Shown here: piece by piece, positions 45,560 through 54,566 of the stretch | Position numbering within the stretch: position 1 is the stretch's first letter | Layout of the letters: every line of letters starts with the position of its first letter | NCBI RefSeq assembly: GCF_026241335.1 | Contig: NZ_JAPHAV010000001.1 | Span: 434,001-498,000 of the forward strand | Source of the DNA: Ochrobactrum chromiisoli | Lineage (GTDB): Bacteria; Pseudomonadota; Alphaproteobacteria; Rhizobiales; Rhizobiaceae | Direction of reading: 5' to 3' | Length of the DNA: 64,000 nucleotides | Program-made: the position numbers and the translations under genes | Notes under the pieces: model-generated | What the model saw: the letters and a program-made list of their open reading frames with translations, nothing else | What the model was told of the DNA's origin: nothing | Databases searched by the model: none

Positions 45560-47077
45560 ATGAACAAGGTTGAATTTCATCGCTCCGTAAAGCCGGAGTT
45601 TGCCAAACGTTATGGCAATTTCATCGGCGGCAAATGGGTAGAACCCAAGTCGGGCCGCTATTTCGAAAATACATCGCCGGTCAATGGTCAGGTGCTTTGC
45701 GAAGTCGCGCGTTCTGAAGCGGCGGATGTTGAAGCAGCCCTTGATGCAGCGCACGCAGCAAAAGAAGCCTGGGGCAAGACAAGCCCTGCTGAACGCGCAG
45801 TGATCCTCAACAAGATTGCTGATCGTATTGAAGCCAATCTGCCAAAGCTCGCGGCTGCCGAAACATGGGACAATGGCAAGCCGATACGTGAAACCACCAA
45901 TGCCGATCTGCCGTTGGCCATCGACCATTTCCGCTATTTTGCCGGTGCAATCCGTGCGCAGGAAGGTGGCATTTCCGAAATCGATCACGATACGGTTGCT
46001 TATCATTTCCATGAGCCACTCGGTGTTGTCGGCCAGATCATCCCATGGAATTTCCCGCTTTTGATGGCTGTGTGGAAGCTCGCACCAGCCCTTGCCGCCG
46101 GTAACTGCGTGGTGCTCAAGCCTGCTGAACAGACACCTGCTTCGATCCTCGTTCTGATGGAAGTCATCGGCGATCTGTTGCCTGATGGTGTGCTGAATGT
46201 GGTCAATGGCTTTGGTCTTGAAGCGGGCAAGCCGCTGGCCTCAAGCCCGCGCATCGCCAAGATCGCCTTTACGGGTGAAACGACGACTGGCCGTCTCATT
46301 ATGCAATATGCCAGCCAGAACCTCATTCCAGTGACGCTGGAACTGGGTGGCAAGTCGCCAAACATCTTCTTCTCCGACGTGACAGCCGAAGATGATGATT
46401 ATTTTGACAAGGCAATTGAAGGCTTTGTGATGTTCGCGCTTAATCAGGGCGAAGTCTGTACCTGTCCAAGCCGTGCGCTGATCCATGAAAAGATCTACGA
46501 CAAGTTCATGGAACGGGCATTGAAGCGCGTTGAAGCCATCGTGCAGGGTGATCCACTTGATCCGGCAACCATGATCGGTGCGCAGGCCTCCAGCGAGCAG
46601 CTTGAGAAGATCCTCAGCTATATCGATATTGGCAAGCAGGAAGGCGCGGAAGTGCTGACCGGTGGTGGACGCAATGAGCTGGCCGGTGATCTCGCAGGTG
46701 GCTATTACGTCAAGCCGACCGTGTTCAAGGGCAACAACAAGATGCGGATTTTCCAGGAGGAAATTTTCGGTCCTGTTGTGTCGGTCACGACCTTTAAAGA
46801 CGACGCCGAAGCGCTCGCGATTGCCAATGATACGCTTTATGGCCTCGGTGCCGGTGTCTGGACCCGTGACGGCACGCGCGCCTATCGCTTTGGTCGCGCC
46901 ATTCAGGCTGGCCGCGTCTGGACCAACTGCTATCACGCCTATCCGGCGCATGCGGCATTCGGCGGTTACAAGCAGTCGGGTATCGGTCGCGAAAACCACC
47001 TCAAGATGCTCGACCACTATCAGCAGACCAAGAACATGCTGGTGAGCTACAGCCCGAAGAAGCTTGGCTTCTTCTAA
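45560..47077 (+). CDS. NAD-dependent aldehyde dehydrogenase (ExaC/AcoD type)
   Basis: 505 residues from the ATG at 45560, with GGGAGG upstream. Family motifs: [36 protein letters not shown] with the general-base Glu, and [20 protein letters not shown] with the catalytic Cys. The C-terminus has [20 protein letters not shown]. The double-Cys active site and DUF779 neighbour are typical of acetaldehyde dehydrogenases serving ethanol or acetoin oxidation. Probably induced through the upstream regulator and operator. Confidence 0.92.
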   Translation: MNKVEFHRSVKPEFAKRYGNFIGGKWVEPKSGRYFENTSPVNGQVLCEVARSEAADVEAALDAAHAAKEAWGKTSPAERAVILNKIADRIEANLPKLAAAETWDNGKPIRETTNADLPLAIDHFRYFAGAIRAQEGGISEIDHDTVAYHFHEPLGVVGQIIPWNFPLLMAVWKLAPALAAGNCVVLKPAEQTPASILVLMEVIGDLLPDGVLNVVNGFGLEAGKPLASSPRIAKIAFTGETTTGRLIMQYASQNLIPVTLELGGKSPNIFFSDVTAEDDDYFDKAIEGFVMFALNQGEVCTCPSRALIHEKIYDKFMERALKRVEAIVQGDPLDPATMIGAQASSEQLEKILSYIDIGKQEGAEVLTGGGRNELAGDLAGGYYVKPTVFKGNNKMRIFQEEIFGPVVSVTTFKDDAEALAIANDTLYGLGAGVWTRDGTRAYRFGRAIQAGRVWTNCYHAYPAHAAFGGYKQSGIGRENHLKMLDHYQQTKNMLVSYSPKKLGFF

Positions 47078-47088
47078 AAGAACAAAAT

Positions 47089-47122
47089 GGTCCGGGATAT
47101 TCAATCCCGGGCCGTTTTCCTT
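47089..47122 (+). terminator. Terminator after the aldehyde dehydrogenase gene
   Basis: GGTCCGGGAT (47089-47098) and ATCCCGGGCC (47104-47113), 10 bp with one G-U pair and a 5-nt loop, followed by GTTTTCCTT. Confidence 0.85.
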
Positions 47123-47138
47123 GTTTCCTCCCAGGAAA

Positions 47139-47178
47139 GGGTCGGGTTGGCCGGCCTCGGTGCCTGCCAATCCGACCC
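47139..47178. repeat. Inverted repeat between aldehyde and alcohol dehydrogenase genes
   Basis: GGGTCGGGTTGG (47139-47150) and CCAATCCGACCC (47167-47178), 12-bp arms with one G-T mismatch. A small TTTCCT/AGGAAA hairpin (47124-47138) lies just before it. Confidence 0.55.
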
Positions 47179-47184
47179 GTTACA

Positions 47185-47228
47185 GCGCATCCCGAAAAGT
47201 GTGAAGCGGTTTTCTGGAAAAGATGCGC
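47185..47228. repeat. Dispersed palindromic element (GCGCATC type)
   Basis: GCGCATC (47185-47191) and GATGCGC (47222-47228), interior CCGAAAAGTG and GGTTTTCTGG. Same layout as 20017-20060. It ends 27 nt before the alcohol dehydrogenase ATG. Confidence 0.72.
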
Positions 47229-47255
47229 GATATAAAACAGAAGGATGTTTTCGAA

Positions 47256-48290
47256 ATGGCTAAGACAATGAAAGCTGCTGTGGTTCGCGAGTTTGGCAAG
47301 CCGCTGACCATTGATGAAGTGCCAATTCCGGTGCCGGGCGATGGTCAGATTCAGGTAGCAATTCAGGCATCCGGCGTGTGCCATACCGATCTTCATGCTG
47401 CTGAAGGCGACTGGCCGGTAAAGCCAAACCCGCCATTCATTCCGGGTCATGAAGGCGTCGGTTTTGTCTCTGCCGTGGGCAAGGGTGTCAAGCATGTGAA
47501 GGAAGGCGATCGCGTCGGTATTCCATGGCTTTACACGGCTTGCGGTCATTGTGTGCATTGTCTTGGTGGTTGGGAAACGCTCTGCGAAGAGCAGCTCAAT
47601 ACTGGCTATTCAGTCAATGGCGGCTTTGCTGATTATGTGGTTGCCGACCCGAATTTCGTTGGCCACTTGCCAAAAAACATCGAGTTTAACGAAATTGCGC
47701 CGATCCTCTGCGCAGGTGTGACGGTTTATAAGGGCCTCAAGGTCACCGACACCAAGCCGGGCGACTGGGTGGTGATTTCCGGTATTGGCGGGCTTGGCCA
47801 TATGGCGGTGCAATATGCCAAGGCCATGGGGCTTAATGTGGCTGCCGTTGATATTGATGACAAGAAGCTTGATCTTGCGCGCAGGCTTGGTGCGACGGTC
47901 ACGGTCAATGCCAAGACGCATAATGATCCGGCAGCTTATATCAAGAAAGAAACCCATGGCGGCGCGCAGGGCGTGTTGGTGACAGCTGTTTCGCCAAAGG
48001 CTTTTGAGCAGGCCATCGGCATGGCTGCACGTGGTGGAACAATCGCATTGAATGGTCTTCCGGCTGGCGAATTTCCGCTGTCGATTTTCAACATGGTGCT
48101 CAATGGTGTGACCGTGCGCGGCTCCATCGTTGGTACGCGTCTTGATTTGCAGGAATCGATCGACTTTGCAGCAGATGGCAAAGTTAAGGCGACCATCCGC
48201 ACCGATAAGATCGACAATATTAATGCGATTTTTGATGAAATGCGCGCAGGCCAGATCGAAGGCCGCGTGGTTATGGACCTGACGCAGTAA
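47256..48290 (+). CDS. adhP: Zinc-dependent alcohol dehydrogenase (AdhP/AdhA type)
   Basis: 344 residues from the ATG at 47256, with AAGGAT upstream. Catalytic zinc ligands lie in [17 protein letters not shown] and [12 protein letters not shown]. Structural zinc ligands are the four cysteines of [20 protein letters not shown]. The NAD-binding loop is [17 protein letters not shown]. It oxidises ethanol and related primary alcohols to aldehydes, which the preceding dehydrogenase removes. A terminator and three palindromes separate the two genes, so it may have its own promoter. Confidence 0.93.
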   Translation: MAKTMKAAVVREFGKPLTIDEVPIPVPGDGQIQVAIQASGVCHTDLHAAEGDWPVKPNPPFIPGHEGVGFVSAVGKGVKHVKEGDRVGIPWLYTACGHCVHCLGGWETLCEEQLNTGYSVNGGFADYVVADPNFVGHLPKNIEFNEIAPILCAGVTVYKGLKVTDTKPGDWVVISGIGGLGHMAVQYAKAMGLNVAAVDIDDKKLDLARRLGATVTVNAKTHNDPAAYIKKETHGGAQGVLVTAVSPKAFEQAIGMAARGGTIALNGLPAGEFPLSIFNMVLNGVTVRGSIVGTRLDLQESIDFAADGKVKATIRTDKIDNINAIFDEMRAGQIEGRVVMDLTQ

Positions 48291-48310
48291 TCGGTCCATA
48301 CTATCATCAG

Positions 48311-48338
48311 AGCCGCCGTAGCAATGCGGCGGCTTTTG
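48311..48338 (+). terminator. Terminator after the alcohol dehydrogenase gene
   Basis: AGCCGCCG (48311-48318) and CGGCGGCT (48327-48334) with an 8-nt loop, then TTTTG. Confidence 0.82.
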
Positions 48339-48341
48339 TAT

Positions 48342-48386
48342 AGCATAATCCGACCGGAGCGGAGTGAGGATCGATAAGATTATGCT
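48342..48386. repeat. Dispersed palindromic element (AGCATAAT type)
   Basis: AGCATAATC (48342-48350) and GATTATGCT (48378-48386). Second copy of the element at 34399-34444. Confidence 0.72.
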
Positions 48387-48402
48387 TCAAGCAAAAGACT
48401 GT

Positions 48403-48441
48403 AGAGCGCCGATCTGATTTTATCAGATCGAAACGCGCTCT
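48403..48441. repeat. Palindromic element (GAGCGC-GATCTGAT type)
   Basis: AGAGCGC (48403-48409) with GCGCTCT (48435-48441), and inside it GATCTGAT (48411-48418) with ATCAGATC (48422-48429). It lies just before the ribosome site of the DUF779 gene and could influence its translation. Confidence 0.65.
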
Positions 48442-48456
48442 GTGGGAGGAGGATCC

Positions 48457-48804
48457 ATGCCGCAAGTCTTGGAACAACAGCAGGTCACAGCGACCGATGC
48501 AGCGCTGGAGCTGATCGCTGAATTGCAGGCTGAATATGGACCGATTATGTTCCACCAGTCTGGCGGTTGCTGCGATGGGTCATCGCCGATGTGCTATCCG
48601 CAGGGCGATTTGCTGCTGTCTGACGCTGACGTGAAGCTCGGCGAAATCGGCGGCGCACCATTTTATATCAGCGGTTCGCAATATGAGGCATGGAAACACA
48701 CTGAACTGATCATTGATGTCGTTCCCGGACGCGGCGGCATGTTCTCGCTCGATAATGGTCGTGAAAAGCGCTTTCTCACCCGCTCAAAGATATGTTTGAT
48801 TTAA
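48457..48804 (+). CDS. DUF779 family protein associated with aldehyde dehydrogenase
   Basis: 115 residues from the ATG at 48457, with a strong GGGAGGAGG site. The hallmark is a cysteine-rich segment, MFHQSGGCCDGSSPMCYPQG, with three cysteines that could bind a metal, then GEIGGAPFYISGSQYEAWKH and VVPGRGGMFSLDNGREKRFL. DUF779 occurs next to aldehyde dehydrogenase genes in many bacteria; its function is unknown. Here it is the last member of the alcohol/aldehyde cluster, separated from adhP by a terminator and two palindromes. Confidence 0.85.
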   Translation: MPQVLEQQQVTATDAALELIAELQAEYGPIMFHQSGGCCDGSSPMCYPQGDLLLSDADVKLGEIGGAPFYISGSQYEAWKHTELIIDVVPGRGGMFSLDNGREKRFLTRSKICLI

Positions 48805-48873
48805 CTCTTTGCGTTAAATAGCAAAGCAGCTAGTAGATGATGCATATCACTTGGGAGAGAGTGCATTCCGGCC

Positions 48874-49896
48874 ATGGCCGCATCCAATAAAAGAGCAACC
48901 ATCCATGATGTGGCGCGTCTTGCCGGCGTGTCGATCAAAACCGTTTCGCGTGTTTATAATGACGAGCCGAATGTCCGCGACACGATCCGTGAGCGGGTAA
49001 AAGAGGCGGGTGCTGAATTGCGCTATCGCCCCAATGCCGCAGCGCGCAATCTGGTAGAGCGCCGCTCGCATCTCATCGGGCTTTTCTTTGAAAATCCGAG
49101 CCAGAGCTATGTCACGGAATTGCAGATCGGCGCGCTGGATCGTCTGCGCGGCACCCGCTACCGGCTTCTGATATTCCCCGTCGAGAACCGTGCAGATATT
49201 CGCGGCTCGCTGATCGAAACAGCGCACGCGTCCGGTCTTGATGGGATTATCGTAACGCCCCCCATGTCGGACGATCCGGAAATTTTGCAGGAGTTGATTG
49301 CATCCGCGATGCCGTTTACGCGTGTGGCGGGTGATTTTGGCGTGCATCCCACAGACAGCATTGCGATTGACGATGAGAAAGCAACCTGCGATCTCATGCA
49401 ATATCTGCTTGATTTGGGACATAGGAAGATTGCAATCGTCCTTGGCGATCTTACGCATCGTTCAGCGCAGTTGCGCGTTGAGGGCTATCGCAAGATGCTG
49501 GATCAGGCGGGTATTACGCATAATTCTGATTATGAAGCGCAAGGCGGCTTCAGTTTCGCAAGTGGGTTGGAAGCAGGGCGAAAACTTTTATCGCTGCAAG
49601 ACAGGCCGACGGCTGTTTTTGCCTCCAATGATGATATGGCGGCGGCGGTTCTTCAGATTGCCTATGATTATAAGATCGCCGTGCCTGACAATTTGACGAT
49701 CGTAGGTTTCGATGACAGTGCCATTTCGAGCATGGTTTCGCCGCAGATTACCACCGTGCATCAGCCAATCCGCGAAATGACCTATGACGCAGTGGATATG
49801 TTGCTCAGCCAGATTGAAACCGGCGAAGCATCGCCTTCACGCCATATCGATTACAAGCTGATTATTCGGCAATCATCAGGCAAGGTTTCCAATTAA
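48874..49896 (+). CDS. LacI-family transcriptional regulator
   Basis: 340 residues. The N-terminal HTH is ATIHDVARLAGVSIKTVSRV with the hinge NAAARNLVERRSHLIGLFFE. The sugar-binding periplasmic-binding-protein-like domain includes DGIIVTPPMSDDPEIL, AVFASNDDMAAAVLQIAYDY and IVGFDDSAISSMVSPQITTV. The effector is unknown because no sugar genes are adjacent; downstream is a convergent ABC exporter. A small CTTTGC/GCAAAG inverted repeat at 48807-48826, before the gene, might be an autoregulatory site. Confidence 0.9.
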   Translation: MAASNKRATIHDVARLAGVSIKTVSRVYNDEPNVRDTIRERVKEAGAELRYRPNAAARNLVERRSHLIGLFFENPSQSYVTELQIGALDRLRGTRYRLLIFPVENRADIRGSLIETAHASGLDGIIVTPPMSDDPEILQELIASAMPFTRVAGDFGVHPTDSIAIDDEKATCDLMQYLLDLGHRKIAIVLGDLTHRSAQLRVEGYRKMLDQAGITHNSDYEAQGGFSFASGLEAGRKLLSLQDRPTAVFASNDDMAAAVLQIAYDYKIAVPDNLTIVGFDDSAISSMVSPQITTVHQPIREMTYDAVDMLLSQIETGEASPSRHIDYKLIIRQSSGKVSN

Positions 49897-49924
49897 AAAA
49901 TGGGCCGGTTTCCCGGCCCATTTT
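49897..49924. terminator. Bidirectional terminator between lacI-type and ABC exporter genes
   Basis: AAAATGGGCCGG (49897-49908) and CCGGCCCATTTT (49913-49924), a 12-bp perfect stem with TTTC loop. T-runs on both strands serve both convergent genes. Confidence 0.9.
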
Positions 49925-49926
49925 CT

Positions 49927-51726
49927 TTATGGCAGTTCAAGCCCTTTGGTCAGTTCCAGCGCCTGCCGTTCGAACAGACGGCGATAGATACCGCCGGGCT
50001 TGCGGATAAGCGCATCGTGATCGCCTTCTTCCAAAATTTGGCCCTTGTCGAAGACCAGCAAGCGGTCAAGCGCACGAACCGTTGAAAGCCGGTGTGCAAT
50101 CACGAGCGTTGTGCGACCGATCATCAGCCGTTCCATAGCCTGCTGGATCAGCACTTCCGATTCTGAATCAAGGCTTGATGTCGCCTCATCCAGAATAAGG
50201 ATCGGTGCATTGGCCAGAAACGCACGGGCAATCGCCACACGCTGACGTTCACCGCCCGAAAGCTTCACACCGCGCTCACCGACAAGTGTCGCATAGCCCT
50301 TTGGCAGACGCATGATGAAATCATGCGCGCTTGCAAGCTTTGCAGCTTCTTCAATCTCCGCCTGTGTTGCACCGGGGCGGGCATAGGCAATGTTTTCGGC
50401 CAGTGTGCGGTGAAACAGGATCGGTTCCTGCTGCACGATAGCAATCTGCGATCTAAGTGAAGCCTGTGTAACTTCGGCAATGTTCTGTCCGTCAATGCGG
50501 ATCTCACCGCCACTGACATCATAAAGACGCTGGATCAGCTTGACGAAGGTCGTCTTGCCCGAACCTGAATGACCAACCAGACCAATCCGTTCACCGGCTT
50601 CGATCCTGACCGAAAAGTCGCGATACAGTGCTGCATCATGATTGCCATAATGGAAGGTGACGTTATCAAACGTGATCTCGCCATTTCCGATCCTGATTGC
50701 GCCAGCACCGGACCTGTCGGCAATGCCGTAAGGCTCGGCCTCAATCTGAACCAGTTCTTCCATGTCGTTGACCGAACGCTGTAGGTTGCGGATATGCATA
50801 CCCACATCACGCAGATAGCCCTGCAACATGAAGAAGGCCGTCAGAACGAAGGTGATATCACCCGCCGTTGCCTGCCCTTGGCTCCAGAGATAGAGCGCAA
50901 AGCCAATCACCACACCGCGCATGATGAGCAGGTTTGCACCTTGAATAAAGCCGTTGAGCGTGCCGATCAGCCATGTGCGGCGTGTGCGCGAGCGCCATTT
51001 GGTAACGACTCGTGCAAGACGTCCGTCTTCGCGTGCTTCGGCACCGAATGCCTTCACAACCGCATTGCATGAAATGGCATCGGCCAGAGCACCGCCAAGT
51101 CGTGTATCCCAGCTGTTGGCAAGTGTTGCCGCAGGCGCAACAAAGCCCAGTGAAATCACAATCGTGCAGACGATGAAAAGCACAGAGCCGATTGCCACCA
51201 GCACGCCCATCATTGGCCAGTACCATGCAAGCAGTGCAACCGAGCCGAACAGCATCAGGATTGATGGCAGAAGCGCAAGCAGCAGCGTGTCATTGAGCAG
51301 ATCAAGCGCCCACATACCGCGCGAAACCTTACGCACGGTCGATCCGGCAAAGGCATTGGCATGCCAGTCGGTCGAAAAGCGTTGCAGCTTGTGAAACGCG
51401 CTCGCGGCCATGTCACTCATGATCTTCAGCGTGAAGTCCGTGATGACATAAAAGGTCAGCTGACGTGTGATGAGCGCCAAAGCACCCAGCGCAAGCAGCA
51501 TGATCAGCGCATGAATGGCTGCATCCCACGCCCCATCCTTGCCGAGTGAAAGGGCATCAACCAGCCGCCCTGAATAGAGCGGTGTGAGAACATCTGCGGC
51601 TGTTGCAAGCAGCATGCTGATGATGATCAGCGTCAGCCGCAGAGGCTGACTTCGCCAGTGGCTGAAGGTGTAGCCGAGGACGCTGCGGAAAACAGGCCCC
51701 CGGAAATTGATACGAAACCGGGCCAT
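49927..51726 (-). CDS. ABC transporter, fused membrane and ATPase domains (exporter type)
   Basis: 599 residues from the ATG at 51726; an ATG at 51777 and a longer frame to 51834 are alternatives. Six membrane helices in the first ~320 residues (LTLIIISMLLATAADVLTPL; ALIMLLALGALALITRQLTF; and others) precede an ATPase with GHSGSGKTTFVKLIQRLYDV, LSGGERQRVAIARAFLANAP and ILILDEATSSLDSESEVLIQ. This is a half-transporter that works as a dimer, like MsbA or lipid/drug exporters. Substrate unknown. It is downstream of the thiX gene but is not an importer ATPase. Confidence 0.88.
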   Translation of the reverse strand: MARFRINFRGPVFRSVLGYTFSHWRSQPLRLTLIIISMLLATAADVLTPLYSGRLVDALSLGKDGAWDAAIHALIMLLALGALALITRQLTFYVITDFTLKIMSDMAASAFHKLQRFSTDWHANAFAGSTVRKVSRGMWALDLLNDTLLLALLPSILMLFGSVALLAWYWPMMGVLVAIGSVLFIVCTIVISLGFVAPAATLANSWDTRLGGALADAISCNAVVKAFGAEAREDGRLARVVTKWRSRTRRTWLIGTLNGFIQGANLLIMRGVVIGFALYLWSQGQATAGDITFVLTAFFMLQGYLRDVGMHIRNLQRSVNDMEELVQIEAEPYGIADRSGAGAIRIGNGEITFDNVTFHYGNHDAALYRDFSVRIEAGERIGLVGHSGSGKTTFVKLIQRLYDVSGGEIRIDGQNIAEVTQASLRSQIAIVQQEPILFHRTLAENIAYARPGATQAEIEEAAKLASAHDFIMRLPKGYATLVGERGVKLSGGERQRVAIARAFLANAPILILDEATSSLDSESEVLIQQAMERLMIGRTTLVIAHRLSTVRALDRLLVFDKGQILEEGDHDALIRKPGGIYRRLFERQALELTKGLELP

Positions 51727-52111
51727 ATGAATATTACCAGACCGCACAAGCGCGGATTCTGGTTCCTTTAAAAGCATTTTCAGCAAGAAGTGCGATGCGG
51801 TTTTGCGCCGGCACATGCGTGAAAACGAAGACAAAACAAACAGCTGCTAAGAGCTGCGGCAAATTTGGAAGTGTTTAGGAATGCGCCCTTTGGGAAAGGA
51901 CAGTGAGGCCTTAGCCTCTATTGCGGGCCAAGGACTTAAAGCTCGGAAGCGCCCGCGTTGACACCGGGCACCGACGGAAATGGATAGACACGCATCTCAT
52001 ACCTCTTGCCAGTGTTTCAGATGTGTGCACAATAAATGAGCAAATCTATTTGCCAAGTGGCAAAATGCAGAAATTTGTTTTCGGCCTATTGAGTGTGGCA
52101 AAAATGCTGCC
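51727..52111 (-). other. Gene-free region downstream of thiX
   Basis: 385 bases between the ABC exporter start and the thiX stop. No thiZ-like ATPase or remnant is visible. It contains the 16-bp palindrome TTTGCCA-AG-TGGCAAA (52049-52064) and the exporter promoter. Confidence 0.45.
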
Positions 52112-52882
52112 TTACAGCTTTCGGGGCCATGCGGCGAGCTTGCGCGCAAAATGCGCGATTGTTGCATGCAGGATCATGGTGAAGGCGGCCAGCACAAACA
52201 GGCTTGCAAACATCAGATCGACCTTGGCGCGGCCGTTAGCCAGCAGCATCAGATAGCCAAGGCCTTTCGATGCTCCCACCCATTCGCCGACCACAGCACC
52301 GATGGGCGCATAGACGGCTGCAAGGCTTAATCCTGACGCAAGCGAAGGGAAAGCTGCGGGAATGCGCACGCGAAACAGAATCTGCAAGCGTTTGGCACCG
52401 AGATTTTCAGCGGCATTGATCAGTGTCTGATCGGTTCGCTGCATTCCATCAAGAAAAGTGGAGGCGACTGGAAAGAAGATCATCAAAATGGTGACGGCAA
52501 TTTTTGATGCCGGTCCATAGCCGAGCCAGAGGGTGAGGATCGGGGCCAGCGCAAAGATTGGAATCGCTTGAGAGAACACCAGCATGGGCATGACGAGCCG
52601 TTGTGCGATCGGCGACATCATCAGCGCGATAGCTGTGAGCACGCCAATGGCGGAACCCAGAAACAGCCCGCCCAGCACTTCGCCAAATGTCACGACGGCA
52701 TTATCGGCAATCAGCTGCGCATTGGTAATCAGCGACTGCACAACGTCGAGCGGACCGGGCAGGATGAAGCGCGGCATCTGCCAGATGCTCACCACGGCCT
52801 GCCACAATATCAGCACAGCAATCGCCGACGAAAATCCGTCGGCGATGCGTTTTTTGCGCGAGCGAGGTATCACGCTCGTCAT
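52112..52882 (-). CDS. thiX: Thiamine-precursor ABC transporter permease
   Basis: 256 residues with about six membrane segments and the inner-membrane importer signature ENLGAKRLQILFRVRIPAAF followed by PSLASGLSLAAVYAPIGAVV (EAA loop). It is of the NitT/TauT/ThiX permease class. With ThiY it would import a formylaminopyrimidine-type precursor. It overlaps tenA by 4 nt and is the last gene of the thiamine operon. No ATPase gene follows, which is unusual. Confidence 0.88.
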   Translation of the reverse strand: MTSVIPRSRKKRIADGFSSAIAVLILWQAVVSIWQMPRFILPGPLDVVQSLITNAQLIADNAVVTFGEVLGGLFLGSAIGVLTAIALMMSPIAQRLVMPMLVFSQAIPIFALAPILTLWLGYGPASKIAVTILMIFFPVASTFLDGMQRTDQTLINAAENLGAKRLQILFRVRIPAAFPSLASGLSLAAVYAPIGAVVGEWVGASKGLGYLMLLANGRAKVDLMFASLFVLAAFTMILHATIAHFARKLAAWPRKL

Positions 52883-53574
52883 GCTCCTTTAAGGCCCATC
52901 GACCAGAAATCTGCTTCAAGCCTGCTGGCGGTTGCAAAAATCTGGCAGAGCTTTGGCCAGCGCGGACTGTTCTCGAAATCCGGGCCGAGGCGGTTCATTG
53001 CGGCCTGATCAAAAAGCCTGCCAACCGTGTGGCACATTTCCTGATAATCAGCGCCTGCATATGTGTCGATCCATTCCTGATAGGGCGTGCCGGTATGGGC
53101 AGTGGCCGCGAGATTGACGCCGATCTCGCCATAGCCATGCGCGCAGGGCACAAGTGCGGTCAAGAGGTCGAGGAAATCGCCTGCCTGTCCGCAATCGAGC
53201 ACGTAACGCGTATAGGCGAGGTTTTCCGGCTCTTCACGCGTGTTGTAAAGATCGTCTTCACTGATGCCTTCGCGTGCACAGATGCCGACATGCAGCGGCA
53301 GTTCCGTGACAGTTAGTCCATGCATGATTTCGGCACAGAGCCGCGTTTCCTGCAAGCTGCCTGCCTTCACAACACCCAGCGCAAAGGCGCGGGCATAGTG
53401 ATGCAGATAGACATAATCCTGCCTGAGATAATGCAGGAATGCCGATTTCGGCAGCGTGCCATCGCCCAGTCCGCGCACGAATTCATGATCGATATAGGGA
53501 GCCCAGTCTTCAAGCGTTGCGGCACGCAGGCGGGTGAATAGTTCGGATGAATAAAGCGGTTGAGTGGTCGTCAT
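52879..53574 (-). CDS. tenA: Aminopyrimidine aminohydrolase / thiaminase II
   Basis: 231 residues, TenA fold. The catalytic cysteine lies in LTALVPCAHGYGEIGVNLAA, with conserved YLRQDYVYLHHYARAFALG and an EWIDTYAGADYQ segment. It hydrolyses aminopyrimidines derived from degraded thiamine to HMP for salvage. It overlaps thiY upstream and thiX downstream by 4 nt each, which ties salvage to import. Confidence 0.95.
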   Translation of the reverse strand: MTTTQPLYSSELFTRLRAATLEDWAPYIDHEFVRGLGDGTLPKSAFLHYLRQDYVYLHHYARAFALGVVKAGSLQETRLCAEIMHGLTVTELPLHVGICAREGISEDDLYNTREEPENLAYTRYVLDCGQAGDFLDLLTALVPCAHGYGEIGVNLAATAHTGTPYQEWIDTYAGADYQEMCHTVGRLFDQAAMNRLGPDFENSPRWPKLCQIFATASRLEADFWSMGLKGA

Positions 53575-54551
53575 GGCTTGTCGCCTTTCGCATTCACATC
53601 AATCGCCAGTTTCTCAACCGGCAGGATCGAAGGCACGAGACCGTTTTCGTTGAGATAGGCTTCGTAGCGGTTCCAGCGTCCGTAATCGAGACTTGCGGGC
53701 GAGCGTGAGAAACGGGCCACTGTGTCTTTCCATGCGCGCTGGTTCAGTTCGCCTTTGAGTTCAGAACTATAAGACGCAAACAGATCGTAGCTTTGCTCCG
53801 GATGATTGACGATATATTGCGCGGCTTTTTCGGTGGCTGCAAGGAAGCGCGAAATCCTCTCCTTTTCCGCAGCATCGAGTTTGTTTGCATTGGCAACATA
53901 GACCAGCTCGTCATAGACCGGCACGCCTTCTTCCTCGACGAAGAAGCATTTGCCAGCAACCCCTTCAACCGCCATCTGGTTGAGTTCGATGTTGCGATAG
54001 GCGCCCATCACGGCATCGACCTGCTTTGACATCAACGCCGGTGCCAGAGAGAAATTCACATTGATCAGCTCGATATCAGAAAGTTTTATGTCGTGATTGC
54101 CGAGGATTGTGCCGAGCAGTGTTTCTTCAACGCCGGCTACCGAGAAGCCGATCTTCTTGCCTTTGAGATCGGCAATTGCATTGACGGAACCATCGTCACG
54201 CACCATCAGGCAGTTGAGCGGGGAATCGATAAGAGTACCAACGCGGATCAGCGGAATATCGGCGTGGACATCAAGATGCACCTGCTGCTGATAGGAAATT
54301 GCGAGATCAGCCTGTCCAGCCGCAACCATTTTGGGCGGCACGGATGCATCCGCAGGGGCGATGATTTCCACATCAAGACCCGCATCCTTGAAGTAACCGA
54401 GCTTGTCGGCCACGATAATCGGGCCATGATCAGGGTTTACATACCAGTCGAGTATGAGTTTGAATTTGTCGTTTGCTTCTGCTGCCTGCGCTGTCATCAG
54501 GGCGAACGAAGCCGTGGCGCTGAAAAGCGCAGCAAAAATTAGTTTTTTCAA
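53571..54551 (-). CDS. thiY: Periplasmic pyrimidine-precursor binding protein (NMT1/THI5-like)
   Basis: 326 residues. The signal peptide KKLIFAALFSATASFALMTA is followed by the ThiY/NMT1 pattern FKLILDWYVNPDHGPIIVAD, APADASVPPKMVAAGQADLA and VDAVMGAYRNIELNQMAVEG. It captures formylaminopyrimidine or HMP in the periplasm for the ThiX permease. It begins 15 nt after thiE and overlaps tenA by 4 nt. Confidence 0.92.
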   Translation of the reverse strand: MKKLIFAALFSATASFALMTAQAAEANDKFKLILDWYVNPDHGPIIVADKLGYFKDAGLDVEIIAPADASVPPKMVAAGQADLAISYQQQVHLDVHADIPLIRVGTLIDSPLNCLMVRDDGSVNAIADLKGKKIGFSVAGVEETLLGTILGNHDIKLSDIELINVNFSLAPALMSKQVDAVMGAYRNIELNQMAVEGVAGKCFFVEEEGVPVYDELVYVANANKLDAAEKERISRFLAATEKAAQYIVNHPEQSYDLFASYSSELKGELNQRAWKDTVARFSRSPASLDYGRWNRYEAYLNENGLVPSILPVEKLAIDVNAKGDKP

Positions 54552-54566
54552 TGTTTCCTCCTGAAA

